64,000 nt of DNA, from positions 124,001-188,000 of the forward strand of contig NZ_JASDCU010000004.1 of assembly GCF_030407765.1 (NCBI RefSeq). The letters are read 5' to 3'. Origin of the DNA: Microbacterium sp. APC 3901 (lineage in GTDB: Bacteria; Actinomycetota; Actinomycetes; Actinomycetales; Microbacteriaceae). The notes beneath the pieces are model-generated. The model saw only the letters and a list, made by a program, of their open reading frames with translations, did not search any database and was not told the DNA's origin. The translations under genes and the position numbers were made by a program. This document shows positions 26,545 to 36,120 of the stretch, piece after piece. The number at the start of each line of letters is the position of its first letter. Positions within the stretch are counted from its first letter, which is position 1.

Positions 26545-27774
26545 ATGACTTCCTCCCCAGCCCTGCTCGATCTGGACATCACCGGCATCCCGCACGGCGG
26601 CACCTTCATCGCCCGACACGAAGGTCGGGTCGTGTTCGTCTCCGACGCCATCCCCGGTGAGCGGGTCCGCGCGCGCCTGACCGAGGATTCGACCGGTGAG
26701 TCGAAGAGCTTCTGGCGCGCCGAGACGGTCGAGGTCCTCGAGGCCTCGCCGCACCGCCGGCCGCACATCTGGGCGGAGGCCGACGTCTCGCGCTCCCCGG
26801 AGGACCGGCCGGGAGGCGCCGACCTCGGGCATATCGACCTCGCCCAGCAGCGCGTGCTGAAGCGTCAGGTGCTGACCGAGGCGCTCGATCGCTTCGCCGG
26901 CCCCGGACTCGAGGCCCCCGAGATCGAGGCCGTCGATTCGACCGACGGCACCGGGTGGCGCACGCGGGTCACCCTGCACGTCGACGACGAGGGCCGGGTC
27001 GGGCCCTACGCCGCACGCAGCCACAGGGTGATCCCGGTGAGCTCCCACCCGCTCGCCCGCCCGGCGGTCGCGCGGGCGGCGCTGCGCCTCGCCGGCGGCG
27101 AGGCCGGAAGCGTCGACCTCGTCGAACCCGGCGACGGCGAGGTGCGGATCATCCGCCGAGATCGCCTCGACGAGCGTCCGGCACGGGGCCAGCACCGTCG
27201 GCCTGCTCCCGAGGTCGTGTACGAGCAGGTCGGCGATCGCCGATTCCAGGTCGATGCCGGGGGATTCTGGCAGGTGCACCCGCGTGCCGCCTCGGTGCTC
27301 GACGGCGCCGTGTACGGCGTCCTCGACGGTCACGTCGACCCTGAGAAGACGCACTTCGATCTCTACGGGGGAGTCGGGCTCTTCGCCGCGTCCCTCGCAG
27401 ATCTCGGTGGTACCGACATCGTCACGGTCGAGTCGAGCCGGCGAGCGACCCTGCACGCACAGCAGAACCTCGCATCGCTGGGCGTGAACGCCGTCACGGC
27501 GAGAGTCGACCGCTATCTCACCGGTGTCCCGGGAGGAACGCGCGCAGGAGCCGTCGTCCTCGACCCGCCACGCGCGGGTGCCGGCCGTGCAGTCGTCGAC
27601 GCGCTCGACACGCTCGCCCCTGAAGCAATCGCCTACGTCGCGTGCGACCCCGTCGCCCTCGCCCGCGACCTCGGCACGTTCCGTGAGCACGGGTGGAGCG
27701 TCGGGACCCTGCGCGGGTTCGATCTGTTCCCGCACTCGCATCACTTCGAGGTCGTCGCACTGCTCACGCGGTGA
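26545..27774 (+). CDS. TRAM-domain class I SAM-dependent RNA m5U methyltransferase (RumA/TrmA-like)
   Basis: 409 residues. A TRAM RNA-binding domain (about 5-65) precedes the Rossmann methyltransferase. SAM-binding FDLYGGVGLFAASLA, the NPPY-equivalent VLDPPRAGAG and the catalytic Cys in YVACDPVALARDL are intact. The four iron-sulfur cysteines of E. coli RumA are absent. The target uridine in rRNA or tRNA cannot be told. The start is set by TATCCT 6 nt upstream. Confidence 0.9.
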   Translation: MTSSPALLDLDITGIPHGGTFIARHEGRVVFVSDAIPGERVRARLTEDSTGESKSFWRAETVEVLEASPHRRPHIWAEADVSRSPEDRPGGADLGHIDLAQQRVLKRQVLTEALDRFAGPGLEAPEIEAVDSTDGTGWRTRVTLHVDDEGRVGPYAARSHRVIPVSSHPLARPAVARAALRLAGGEAGSVDLVEPGDGEVRIIRRDRLDERPARGQHRRPAPEVVYEQVGDRRFQVDAGGFWQVHPRAASVLDGAVYGVLDGHVDPEKTHFDLYGGVGLFAASLADLGGTDIVTVESSRRATLHAQQNLASLGVNAVTARVDRYLTGVPGGTRAGAVVLDPPRAGAGRAVVDALDTLAPEAIAYVACDPVALARDLGTFREHGWSVGTLRGFDLFPHSHHFEVVALLTR

Positions 27775-27803
27775 CCGATGATCGGGGAACGCTGACTACT
27801 CAG

Positions 27804-27809
27804 TAGGCT
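27804..27809 (+). promoter_or_regulatory. -10 box of the response-regulator operon
   Basis: TAGGCT, 6 nt before the ATG at 27816. Confidence 0.5.
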
Positions 27810-27815
27810 GGGCGG

Positions 27816-28478
27816 ATGAGCAGGGTCGCACTCATCGACGATCACGAATCCGTCCGCCTCGGTCTCGAGGCGGCGTGCGCTCGAGACGGAGCGCAGACCG
27901 TCGTCTTCTCCGGCAGCACCGTCGTGTCGTATCTCGAGTGGAGGTCCGCGACGTCAGCGCAGCCGGCCGATGTGGTGGTGCTCGACCTGACCCTCGGCGA
28001 CGGCACCACGGTGACCGAGAACGTCCGCTCGCTCGTCGCAGACGGCGCGAGCGTCGTGATCCACAGCGTCGCCGATCGACCGGCAGCCGTGCGCGAGGCG
28101 CTCGCCGCGGGAGCCGCGGGCGTCGTGAGCAAATCCTCGGCGCTCGGCGACGTGCTGGACGCGATCCGCACCGTCGCTCAGGGGGAGGCGCTCAACAACG
28201 TCGAGTGGGCGAGTGCAGTCGACGGCGATCGCGACTTCGCTGATGCCCAGCTGTCGACCCGTGAGCGTGAGGTTCTGCGGTTGTATGCCGCAGGTCTGCC
28301 GTTGAAGGCGGTGGCCGAGCGACTCGGCGTCGCGTACTCGACCGCGAAGGAGAACATCACTCGCATCCGGGTCAAGTACGTGGAGGTCGGGCGACCGGCT
28401 CCGACGAAGGTCGACCTTCTGCGTCGCGCGATGGAGGATGGGATCGTCGCCGCAGACGGGGCACCGAGTGGCCGCTGA
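27816..28478 (+). CDS. NarL/LuxR-family response regulator
   Basis: 220 residues. The receiver domain has acidic D8-D9 and the phospho-acceptor D57 in VVVLDLTLGD. The C-terminal LuxR HTH (about 148-205) reads LSTREREVLRLYAAGLPLKAVAERLG. It overlaps the histidine kinase gene by 11 bases, which makes that protein its likely phospho-donor. Targets are unknown. Confidence 0.92.
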   Translation: MSRVALIDDHESVRLGLEAACARDGAQTVVFSGSTVVSYLEWRSATSAQPADVVVLDLTLGDGTTVTENVRSLVADGASVVIHSVADRPAAVREALAAGAAGVVSKSSALGDVLDAIRTVAQGEALNNVEWASAVDGDRDFADAQLSTREREVLRLYAAGLPLKAVAERLGVAYSTAKENITRIRVKYVEVGRPAPTKVDLLRRAMEDGIVAADGAPSGR

Positions 28479-29700
28479 TCCGCTCAGCATCCGCGAGGCC
28501 TGGAGCAAGATCCCGTCTCCTGGCAGCGTGGAGACCGAGTTCGAGCGCTTCACGGGCAAGCGCATGGAACGCATCCTCGCCACTGTCGTCGCGATCGGGT
28601 CGGGCGTTCTCGGAGCACAGGCCCTGATCGCGGGCATCACGACCACATCGGGGTCGGATGCCGGACGCATCGCGATGCTGTTCGTGGTCTTCGTGCCGCT
28701 GATCGTGATGCTCATCGCGTGCATCATCGGTCGTGGCGTCAGGACGGCCTCGGGAGCGTTCGCGATCGTCTACACCCTCGCGCTCGGTGCCTGGCCGAGT
28801 TTGGTCGACCCGGTGGGCGAGGCTGCTGACCAGCCGTGGATCTTCTTCCTCGTCAATGTCGGGGTCGTGGCCGCCATGCTCGCATTTCCACTCTGGCTCC
28901 AGTTCTCGTGGGCGCTGTGCCTGCCGTTCGTCTACGGCTATGTCCGTCTCGTCGAGGGTGACTTCTCGCGTGACTTCTGGGTCACGACGGCCTTCGACGT
29001 GTCGTTCACCCTGATCCTCGGCTTCGTCATCATCGCGCTCGGGTGGATGTTCCGTTCTGTCGCAGCGGGGGTCGACGAGGCCCGGGCACGGGCGGTCGCC
29101 TCGTACGCCGGGGCAGCGGCCGCAGCCGCTGCCGAAGAGGAGCGCGCGGCCATGTCGGCGCTCATGCACGACAGCGTTCTCGCGGCACTGATCGCCGCGG
29201 AGCGTGCGGAAGGCGAGCGAGCGCAGGACCTCGCCGTCGGCATGGCCCGCGAGGCTCTCACCCGCCTTGCGAACACCGAGGCCGCTGTCGCGCAGGAAGG
29301 GAGCGACGAACCCGTCGGTGCGGCGCAGATCGTCGTCGAGCTCCGGCGGGCGCTCTCGGAGCTCGGGGCGGATGCGATCGTCGAGGAGCGAGGCGGGATC
29401 GGGCTGATCCCCGGACGCGCCGCGAGAGCACTCGTGCTCGCCGCCCGACAGGCGCTCGGCAATGCCGTCACACACGCGGGCGGGCGCGGCTTGCACATCG
29501 TCGTGGAGGGCCGAGGTGAAGAGGGCATCACCGTGACGATCTCGGACACCGGTCCCGGGTTCGATCTTCAGGCCATCGGTGCCGACCGCCTCGGAATCAG
29601 AGCATCGATCTTCGCGCGCATGGCCGGGGTGGCCGGTACTGCGGAGATCGACTCGAGCGAGTTCGGCACCGCGGTGACTCTGGGGTGGGAGCTTCCGTGA
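28468..29700 (+). CDS. Sensor histidine kinase (HisKA_3/NarX-like)
   Basis: 410 residues from the GTG at 28468; an ATG 30 bases earlier would overlap the regulator more deeply. The N-terminal half holds about six hydrophobic segments with short loops and no large external sensor. The phospho-acceptor is H234 in LMHDSVLAALI. The ATPase domain has N332 in GNAVTHAGG and ISDTGPGFD. It is probably an integral-membrane sensor of membrane or intracellular cues. It overlaps the next gene by GTGA. Confidence 0.87.
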   Translation: MAADPLSIREAWSKIPSPGSVETEFERFTGKRMERILATVVAIGSGVLGAQALIAGITTTSGSDAGRIAMLFVVFVPLIVMLIACIIGRGVRTASGAFAIVYTLALGAWPSLVDPVGEAADQPWIFFLVNVGVVAAMLAFPLWLQFSWALCLPFVYGYVRLVEGDFSRDFWVTTAFDVSFTLILGFVIIALGWMFRSVAAGVDEARARAVASYAGAAAAAAAEEERAAMSALMHDSVLAALIAAERAEGERAQDLAVGMAREALTRLANTEAAVAQEGSDEPVGAAQIVVELRRALSELGADAIVEERGGIGLIPGRAARALVLAARQALGNAVTHAGGRGLHIVVEGRGEEGITVTISDTGPGFDLQAIGADRLGIRASIFARMAGVAGTAEIDSSEFGTAVTLGWELP

Positions 29701-30707
29701 ACCGCTCGGTGCGCAGTGTCGCGACCTCGCTCGCCGTCGGCTTCGCCATGTACTTCGCCGCCAGAGGCGTCTGGTGGATCGAGCAGCCCTCCGCGCCGCT
29801 GCTGATGGTCGCGGCGATCGCCCTTTATCTCGTCGTCGTCAACGTCGCGATCCTCTGGGACTCTGCGATCTCCGTGCGGATGCCTCTCTGGGCGGCGCTG
29901 GCAACCCTGGTCTCCAGCGTCCTGATTCCGGTGCTCGCGACACTGTCCCTCGATCCGCTCACACGCACGGCGCCGTTCGCGACCTGGTACATCGGCGCCA
30001 TCGGTCTGATGGGCGTGGTGTGCATCGTGCGACGTCGGTTCGTGATCGGGTGGCTGGTTGTGGCGGTCCTCGTCGCCACGTCGTCGGCGTACCTGGGCTT
30101 CTTCGTCGCGCTCTCGCTCGGTCTCGTCGGCTCGCTCATGTGGGTCGTGATCGCTCACCTGCTGGTGATCTTCTGGGACAGGGCCGTTCGCGACACCGAG
30201 CGTCTCGCGGGGATCCAACAGGCGGTCTCGGCGTGGCACGCGACCCAGCAGGTGCGCCAGAAGGAACGTCGTCTGCGCACGCAGTTCGCGCTCGCGGTCG
30301 CCGGGCCCGTGCTCAGTCGCACCGTCGCATCTCGCGGTTCTCTGAACGAAGAGGAACGTCTGCAGGCTCGCCTGGCCGAGGGGCGCCTCCGGGATGAGCT
30401 TCGCGGCGCTGATCTGCTCAACGACGCGGTGCGGGATGCGATCGAGGACGCACGTCGCAGGGGTGCCGTGGTCACGGTCTTCGATGAGGGCGGCCTGGCC
30501 GATGTCGACGAGGAGAGACGCGCGACGATCCGTGACGAGCTCGCGCGAGTGCTGCGAGACGCTGATGCGGAGCGGTGGATCATCCGTGCGGCCCAGGACC
30601 CGCTCACTGCCGTGACGGTGGTGGGGCGAGCAGGTGCAGGCGGGCAGAGCGACGACGACGCCGTCGACGTGTGGCACGAGATCCCGAGAGACGCGCCAGG
30701 GGCCTGA
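29697..30707 (+). CDS. Membrane protein of the two-component operon, unknown function
   Basis: 336 residues from a GTG that overlaps the kinase stop (GTGA). About five hydrophobic helices fill residues 8-160. A soluble, Arg/Glu-rich and mostly helical tail (about 165-336) follows. The tail has DEGGLADVDEERR but no nucleotide-binding motif. It resembles the membrane half of the kinase gene before it without the catalytic core, so it could be an accessory sensor. Translational coupling suggests a complex with the kinase. Confidence 0.7.
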   Translation: MNRSVRSVATSLAVGFAMYFAARGVWWIEQPSAPLLMVAAIALYLVVVNVAILWDSAISVRMPLWAALATLVSSVLIPVLATLSLDPLTRTAPFATWYIGAIGLMGVVCIVRRRFVIGWLVVAVLVATSSAYLGFFVALSLGLVGSLMWVVIAHLLVIFWDRAVRDTERLAGIQQAVSAWHATQQVRQKERRLRTQFALAVAGPVLSRTVASRGSLNEEERLQARLAEGRLRDELRGADLLNDAVRDAIEDARRRGAVVTVFDEGGLADVDEERRATIRDELARVLRDADAERWIIRAAQDPLTAVTVVGRAGAGGQSDDDAVDVWHEIPRDAPGA

Positions 30708-30774
30708 CTCCTTGCCGGACCCTGCCCTCGGCTCTGGCCGGGGGAGGAGGTCAGAGTCGAGGTCAGACAGAGTG

Positions 30775-30807
30775 GGCGAGGGGCGGCGAATCCGCCAGCC
30801 CCTCGCC
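30775..30807 (+). terminator. Terminator of the two-component operon
   Basis: A 10-bp stem (30775-30784 with 30798-30807) encloses a smaller GGCG/CGCC stem. It lies 67 bases after the membrane-protein stop. Confidence 0.6.
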
Positions 30808-30841
30808 AAGCGGACAAGTTACCCGAAAACCGTCCGCTGGT

Positions 30842-30883
30842 GGCCGGTCCGCGTCTATCTACCCTGGAACAGAGAGACCGGCC
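30842..30883 (+). promoter_or_regulatory. Inverted repeat upstream of the ROK regulator
   Basis: GGCCGGTC (30842-30849) and GACCGGCC (30876-30883) are perfect complements 26 nt apart in the 273-bp spacer before the ROK gene. They could be an autoregulatory operator. The spacer is more AT-rich toward the gene but I see no clear -35/-10 pair. Confidence 0.35.
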
Positions 30884-30980
30884 GAACGCTGAGCGTCTTA
30901 CTCAGTTTCACGGTTATTCAAGTCGTTGTCTGTAGGTATTTTGGGGGACACGGATCCGACCCGGTGCGAGAAGATGGGGC

Positions 30981-32213
30981 ATGGGAATGCGTCGAGGAAC
31001 AAACCTCCCCCGTATGGGCGACTTCAATCAGTCGGTCATCCTCGAGGCCATCCGCCGGTCCGGTGAGGGACTCAGCCGGATCGAACTCGTCGAGGCGATC
31101 GGGCTCTCCGCGCAGACGGTGACGAACATCACCCGCCGTCTGCTCGACGAGGGGCTCATCGCCGAAGCCGGGCGGACCATCAACGGGCCGGGCAAGCCGA
31201 GGGTCACGCTGCGCCTGGTGGCGGAGAGCCGTTTCTCGGTCGGCGTGCATCTCGATCCGGCCGTGATCACGTTCGTGCTGCTGAACATGACCGGTGAGGT
31301 CGTGCGCCGGCGGGTCGTGCGCACGCAGGACCCGGACCCGAGTCGCATCGTCGAGACGATGGCGCAGACCATCGACGTCCTGATCGAAGAAGCAGGCATC
31401 GATCGGAATCGCGTCGCCGGGGTCGGCGTCGCGGCGCCCGGTCCACTCGACGCTGAGAAGGGCACCGTGATCGACCCTCCGAAGCTCGACGGATGGCATC
31501 GAGTTCCGCTGCGTTCGGTGCTCGCCGCGGCGACCGGTCTCGAGGTCACGCTGGAGAAGGACACCACGGCAGCCGCGGTGGGGGAGCTGTGGACCGGCGA
31601 TGTGACGGCCGAGGGGGCTTTCCTGTTCGTGTACCTCGGAACGGGGCTGGGGGCAGCCGCGGCGCGAGACGGTGGCGTGGTCTCCGGCAGCACACACAAC
31701 TTCGGTGAGATCGGCCACATCATGGTCGATCCGGAGGGGCCGGCGTGCGCGTGCGGCTCGCGGGGATGCGTCGAGGTGATGTGCACGCCGCAGGCGATCG
31801 TCGAACAGGCCGAGGCGGCCGGGGTGTTCGACGACGACCCTGAGGCTGGCGCCGTGAACGAGGTGGAGAAGCGATTCCTGCGTCTGTGTGAGCGGGCGTC
31901 GGCGGGCGAGACGACTGCACTCGGGGTGCTGCGTCGTTCTGCCGGCCATCTCGCGGTGCTGATCTCGGTGCTCACGAACGTTCTCGACGTCGATCGGGTC
32001 GTTCTCGGCGGCCCGTTCTGGGGGCCGCTCGCCGACATCTACCTGAGTGAGATCCCGGAGCCGTTGCACCGGAGGAGCGCGACTCGGGCGGTGCGCACGC
32101 TGACCGTCGACAGCGCTGTGGTGGGGGACGACGTCGGCGCGGTGGGGGCAGCCTGTGTTGTGCTCGACGCCGTTCTCACGCCCCGGGCATCGGACCTGTA
32201 CCTCGAAGACTGA
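30981..32213 (+). CDS. ROK-family transcriptional regulator
   Basis: 410 residues. An N-terminal winged helix (about 12-70, LSRIELVEAIGLSAQTVTNITRRLL) precedes a ROK sugar-kinase-like domain. That domain has GTGLGAAAARDG and the zinc-binding CACGSRGC. NagC/XylR-type proteins of this family are sugar-responsive repressors; effector and targets are not visible here and no sugar operon is adjacent. It is convergent with the carboxylase epsilon/beta genes. Confidence 0.88.
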   Translation: MGMRRGTNLPRMGDFNQSVILEAIRRSGEGLSRIELVEAIGLSAQTVTNITRRLLDEGLIAEAGRTINGPGKPRVTLRLVAESRFSVGVHLDPAVITFVLLNMTGEVVRRRVVRTQDPDPSRIVETMAQTIDVLIEEAGIDRNRVAGVGVAAPGPLDAEKGTVIDPPKLDGWHRVPLRSVLAAATGLEVTLEKDTTAAAVGELWTGDVTAEGAFLFVYLGTGLGAAAARDGGVVSGSTHNFGEIGHIMVDPEGPACACGSRGCVEVMCTPQAIVEQAEAAGVFDDDPEAGAVNEVEKRFLRLCERASAGETTALGVLRRSAGHLAVLISVLTNVLDVDRVVLGGPFWGPLADIYLSEIPEPLHRRSATRAVRTLTVDSAVVGDDVGAVGAACVVLDAVLTPRASDLYLED

Positions 32214-32410
32214 ACGGCCCGTCAGTTTGCATACCGGTATATCGGCTACACCCCGGGAGGGATATCTCCAATCGATGTAATATCGAGGAGATGCGCCGTC
32301 TGGGGTGACAAGGTGCCAGGGGCGACGGCCCCGCATCAATCGGAGGGTCGTCTGCGTGGCCCGGTAGCTGGGGGGCTCCGGGCCCCGCAGGCACTCCGTG
32401 GTCGCTGCGA

Positions 32411-32650
32411 TCAGCGCGCGAAGCGGCCCCACGGGATGTCTCGCCGCAGCGTACGCCGCAGAGGTCGCTGCGTACGAGCCCACGCCGAGACACGAGGCTC
32501 GTCGGCCACAGCCTCAGAGGCCTCCTGAGTGTAGGCGTCGCTCACGACCGCGATGAGAGCCGCGAGCTCCTCCTCGGTCGCGGCACCGCGAGTGATCTCC
32601 ATCGTCGGCAGCTGTTGCTCCTCCGATGTCGCGTCCTGCGTCGCCCGCAT
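32411..32650 (-). CDS. accE: Acyl-CoA carboxylase epsilon subunit
   Basis: 79 residues. The pattern EITRGAATEEELAALIAVV and the C-terminal WARTQRPLRRTLRRDIPWGR match the small epsilon subunit found with actinobacterial acyl-CoA carboxylases, which helps alpha and beta chains assemble. It begins 2 bases after the beta-chain stop. The plus-strand spacer on its 3' side (32214-32410) holds a palindrome ATACCGGTAT near 32238 and little else. Confidence 0.85.
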   Translation of the reverse strand: MRATQDATSEEQQLPTMEITRGAATEEELAALIAVVSDAYTQEASEAVADEPRVSAWARTQRPLRRTLRRDIPWGRFAR

Positions 32651-32652
32651 GG

Positions 32653-34242
32653 TCACAGCGGGATGTTCCCGTGCTTCTTGGGGGGCAGCTCTGCGCGCTT
32701 GCCGCGAAGGGCGCGCAGAGCCTTGGCGATCGACACCCGGGTGTTCGCCGGTTCGATGATGCCGTCGATCTCGCCGCGCTCGGCTGCGAGGAATGGCGAG
32801 GTCACACTGTAGGTGTACTCGTTGGCGAGGCGGGTGCGCACGGCGGCGACGTCCTCGCCGGCCTCTTCCGCGCGCTTGATCTCGCCGCGGTAGAGGATGT
32901 TGACCGCACCCTGACCGCCCATCACGGCGATCTCCGCTGTGGGCCAGGCGAGGTTGACATCCGCACCGAGCTGCTTGGAGCCCATCACGATGTAGGCCCC
33001 GCCGTAGGCCTTGCGGAGGATGACGGTGACCAGCGGAACCGTCGCCTCGGCGTAAGCGTAGATGAGCTTCGCACCGCGCCGGATCACACCCGTCCACTCC
33101 TGGTCGGTGCCTGGCAGATACCCGGGCACGTCGACGAGCGTCACGATCGGAATCGAGAAGGCATCGCAGAACCGCACGAAACGGCTGGCCTTCTCACCCG
33201 CCTCGATGTTCAGGGTTCCCGCCATCTGCGACGGCTGGTTGGCGATGATGCCGACGGAGCGGCCCTCGACACGGCCGAAGCCGATCACGATGTTCGGCGC
33301 GAAGAGCGGCTGGACCTCGATGAAGTCCCCCGCATCGACGACGTGCTCGATGACGGTGTGGATGTCGTACGGCTGGTTCGCGGAGTCGGGGATGATCGTG
33401 TTCAGCGAGCGGTCGGCATCCGTCGTCTCCCACTCGAAGCCGCTCTCGTAGGCCGGGATCTCCGCCATGTTGTTGTCGGGGAGGAACCCGAGCAGCGTGC
33501 GGGCGTAGTCGATCGCGTCGTCCTCGTCTTCAGCGAGGTAGTGTGCGACGCCCGAGCGGGTGTTGTGCGTGAGCGCTCCTCCGAGCTCCTCCATGCCGAC
33601 GTCCTCGCCGGTGACCGTCTTGATGACGTCGGGGCCGGTGACGAACATCTGGCTGGTCTTGTCGACCATGATCACGAAGTCCGTCAGTGCCGGGCCGTAC
33701 ACGGCGCCACCGGCTGCCGGGCCCATGATGAGTGAGATCTGCGGGATGACGCCGGACGAACGCGTGTTCAGTCGGAAGATCTCGCCGTACTTGCTGAGCG
33801 CGAGCACTCCCTCCTGGATGCGGGCTCCGCCCGAATCCAGGATGCCGATGATCGGCATGCCGCCGGCCAGTGCGAACTCCATGATCTTGATGATCTTGTC
33901 GCCCGAGACCTCGCCCAGCGATCCACCGAACGTGGTGAAATCCTGGGAGTACACCGCCACCGTGCGTCCGTGGATGGTTCCGACGCCGGTCACGACCGAG
34001 TCGCCGTAGGGGCGGTTGCGGTCCATGCCGAACGAGGTGGTGCGGTGCCGCACGTACTCGTCGAATTCGACGAAGCTCCCCGGATCGACGAGCAGTTCGA
34101 TGCGCTCGCGGGCGGTCATCTTGCCTTTGGCGTGCTGCTTCTCCTGCGCGACCTTCTCAGCGTCGACAACGGCTTCGTTGTAGCGAGCGCGGAGGTCTGC
34201 GATCCTGCCGGCGGTGGTCGAGAGTTCGGGCTTGTCCGTCAC
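32653..34242 (-). CDS. Acyl-CoA carboxylase beta chain (propionyl-CoA carboxylase type)
   Basis: 529 residues, two crotonase-fold carboxyltransferase domains. It moves carboxyl from biotin to propionyl- or acetyl-Co[34 protein letters not shown] and [15 protein letters not shown] are conserved blocks. It pairs with the epsilon gene next to it and with the alpha chain at 24038-25804. The GTG start at 34242 is selected by TAGGGT 7 nt upstream; the frame extends 17 codons further without support. Confidence 0.93.
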   Translation of the reverse strand: MTDKPELSTTAGRIADLRARYNEAVVDAEKVAQEKQHAKGKMTARERIELLVDPGSFVEFDEYVRHRTTSFGMDRNRPYGDSVVTGVGTIHGRTVAVYSQDFTTFGGSLGEVSGDKIIKIMEFALAGGMPIIGILDSGGARIQEGVLALSKYGEIFRLNTRSSGVIPQISLIMGPAAGGAVYGPALTDFVIMVDKTSQMFVTGPDVIKTVTGEDVGMEELGGALTHNTRSGVAHYLAEDEDDAIDYARTLLGFLPDNNMAEIPAYESGFEWETTDADRSLNTIIPDSANQPYDIHTVIEHVVDAGDFIEVQPLFAPNIVIGFGRVEGRSVGIIANQPSQMAGTLNIEAGEKASRFVRFCDAFSIPIVTLVDVPGYLPGTDQEWTGVIRRGAKLIYAYAEATVPLVTVILRKAYGGAYIVMGSKQLGADVNLAWPTAEIAVMGGQGAVNILYRGEIKRAEEAGEDVAAVRTRLANEYTYSVTSPFLAAERGEIDGIIEPANTRVSIAKALRALRGKRAELPPKKHGNIPL

Positions 34243-34249
34243 GGATTCC

Positions 34250-34255
34250 ACCCTA
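34250..34255 (-). promoter_or_regulatory. -10 box of the carboxylase beta/epsilon operon
   Basis: TAGGGT on the minus strand, 7 nt before the GTG at 34242. Confidence 0.5.
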
Positions 34256-34359
34256 TCGTCGGGTCGGCTCCGTCCGTTGGATGCTCGCCACAACGGGTCG
34301 CCGGATCCTTTGGCGGCTCTGGTGCAGTCGGCGCTGGCGGCTGCCGGTGTCGGACGGCG

Positions 34360-35346
34360 TCAGTCCTCGGCGCCGTTCGACGGGCCGGATCCGAGCTCGC
34401 CGGGAAGATCGTGCGTTCCCGGCGGGTCGATCTCGTCGAGCCCGCTCCTGCGTCCCCGTCCGACGGATGCGATCTTCCGCCCCGCCCAGCCGACGCCACG
34501 TGCTGCCGAACCGGCCGCACCCGCAACGGCACCCCCGACGAACTGCGCGCCGTGCAGCATCCGCAGTTCGAGCTTCTCTGCTCCGTCGACGGGCTCGAGC
34601 TCGAGTGGCAGATCCATCGGAGGTACGCCGAAAGCATGATGCGACGTGATGAGCACGCGGCGCCCGAGAATGTGGTTTCCCGCGCCGCCGACTGCGGCCC
34701 CCACGCCGAAGGGAAGCGCCTTGCCGATGACGGAGGCCCCGCCCTTCGCGGCGAACTGCTTGATGAACATGCTCTTGAGCCGGTCGACGAGAGGCCCTAC
34801 GGCCGCGCGGGGAAGCGACTTCGTGACCATCTCGCCCCAGTACGAGGATCTCGTGCCTCCGCGACCCGTCGCCTGCCCTGCCAACTGTCCGACGAGCGCC
34901 ACGCCCTCTTTGCCGAGCATCAGGGTCATGACGAGCGCTCTGGCCCTGTCGGGGTTGGAGACGGCGATCCCATGGACCTCGGCGACTGACTGCGCGAACA
35001 GCGCGGTCGATTCGACGAACCCCACAGTCTCCACTCCCGACAGTGCGAGGGTGATGCCTGTGCCGATGCCGGGAACGACGGCGGTCGCGCCGACGGCTGC
35101 GCCGCCGGTCGTGACAGCCGCGAGGTAGCGACGCTCGAGGATGCGGATGATCTGCTCAGGTGACGCGTGCGGGTTCCTCAGGCGGATGCTGCGGATGTGC
35201 GCCAGGACGAGAGGGCGCTGGATGGCGAGGACACGATCGAGCCCTCGAACCATCAACGGGTGCTCCGTCGAACCCACCGGCGGCACCCCCCTGTCCCACG
35301 CGGCGTCGTCGGGGAGGGAGTGGATCTTGTGCACCTTGGGGGCCAT
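34360..35346 (-). CDS. EcsC-like protein, function unknown
   Basis: 328 residues. A Gly/Ala-rich hydrophobic stretch (AAVGATAVVPGIGTGITLALSGVETV) and GKALPFGVGAAVGGAGNH resemble the amphipathic, membrane-associating segments of EcsC-family proteins. The tail after about 285 is polar and Gly/Pro-rich. No catalytic motif is seen. TAGGAT lies 6 nt before the ATG, so it is probably transcribed alone. The EcsC assignment rests on pattern only. Confidence 0.6.
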   Translation of the reverse strand: MAPKVHKIHSLPDDAAWDRGVPPVGSTEHPLMVRGLDRVLAIQRPLVLAHIRSIRLRNPHASPEQIIRILERRYLAAVTTGGAAVGATAVVPGIGTGITLALSGVETVGFVESTALFAQSVAEVHGIAVSNPDRARALVMTLMLGKEGVALVGQLAGQATGRGGTRSSYWGEMVTKSLPRAAVGPLVDRLKSMFIKQFAAKGGASVIGKALPFGVGAAVGGAGNHILGRRVLITSHHAFGVPPMDLPLELEPVDGAEKLELRMLHGAQFVGGAVAGAAGSAARGVGWAGRKIASVGRGRRSGLDEIDPPGTHDLPGELGSGPSNGAED

Positions 35347-35352
35347 GGAACG

Positions 35353-35358
35353 ATCCTA
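35353..35358 (-). promoter_or_regulatory. -10 box of the EcsC-like gene
   Basis: TAGGAT on the minus strand, 6 nt before the ATG at 35346. Confidence 0.45.
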
Positions 35359-35380
35359 GGAACCCAGGCCGCGAAAACGC

Positions 35381-35417
35381 CGAAAGCCCGGCTCCCCTTG
35401 ACGGAGCCGGGCTTTCG
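35381..35417 (-). terminator. Terminator of the nucleotidyltransferase gene
   Basis: A perfect 15-bp stem (35381-35395 with 35403-35417) with a 7-nt loop lies 10 bases beyond the stop at 35428. It continues into AAAACG-type sequence on the plus strand, giving U-rich RNA on the minus strand. Confidence 0.88.
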
Positions 35418-35427
35418 TGAAAGACGA

Positions 35428-36120
35428 TCAGACGAACAGGTTCGCCCGCTCGAGGTCCTCGGCGAAGTCGACCTCGACCGCGTACAGGTCTGAGACATCC
35501 ATCGGCTCGAGCAGAAGGCCGTCTTCGGCGATCGCGAGCTCGAGGCCGCGCTCGAAGTAGTCCTGGTCCTCGACGCGCTGCAGCTGGCGCATGAACGCCT
35601 TCTTATTGGCCGACGAGATGTAGTTGATGCCCACGGCCTCGCCGAGGCCGCCCTTGACGGTCTTGGAGAGTTCGTTGATGAAGCCCTCGGCCGTGACCGT
35701 GTACTTGACCTCTTCATCGCTGACCTTGGAGGTGTTGACGGTGACGAACGACTGGTCGCGCTCGATGTACGCGGCCGCCCGACCGAGGATCATCGGGTCG
35801 AAGACGACGTCGCCGTTCATCCAGAGCACTCCGGACCGGCCCGTGGCACCGAGAGCACGCAGCAGGCTCTTCGAGGTGTTGGTCTCGTCGTAGCGCTCGT
35901 TGTGCACGTAGTTGACGTTCGGGAACGCCTCGATGATGGTCTCGGCGCGGTATCCCACGACGGCGGTGATGCGGGCGTCCGAGCCGAACGCGGCGCGGAT
36001 GTTGTCGTGCTGCTGGCGCATGATCGTGCGGCCGTCGCTCAGTTCGGTGAGCGGCTTCGGCAGCGCGCGGCCCAGGCGAGAGCCCATTCCTGCTGCGAGG
36101 ATGACGGTCTGAAGAGTCAC
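35428..36120 (-). CDS. Sugar/choline-phosphate nucleotidyltransferase (LicC-like)
   Basis: 230 residues. The N-terminal signature LAAGMGSRLGRALPKPL binds NTP, and WMNGDVVFDP carries the metal-binding Asp. The size and the GEAVGINYIS block resemble LicC-type cytidylyltransferases or other small NTP transferases for cell-surface sugars or alditols. The sugar is not predictable. The GTG start has AGGAG 6 bases upstream. The 252-bp spacer to the divergent ABC gene contains GGTCGGT-TC-ACCGACC, a 7-bp palindrome. Confidence 0.82.
   Translation of the reverse strand: MTLQTVILAAGMGSRLGRALPKPLTELSDGRTIMRQQHDNIRAAFGSDARITAVVGYRAETIIEAFPNVNYVHNERYDETNTSKSLLRALGATGRSGVLWMNGDVVFDPMILGRAAAYIERDQSFVTVNTSKVSDEEVKYTVTAEGFINELSKTVKGGLGEAVGINYISSANKKAFMRQLQRVEDQDYFERGLELAIAEDGLLLEPMDVSDLYAVEVDFAEDLERANLFV

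Noticed and set aside
32230..32300. AT-richer patch with palindrome ATACCGGTAT between the ROK gene and accE as a regulatory site
   Set aside because: It lies downstream of both convergent genes, where an operator has no obvious target; left as an unexplained palindrome.
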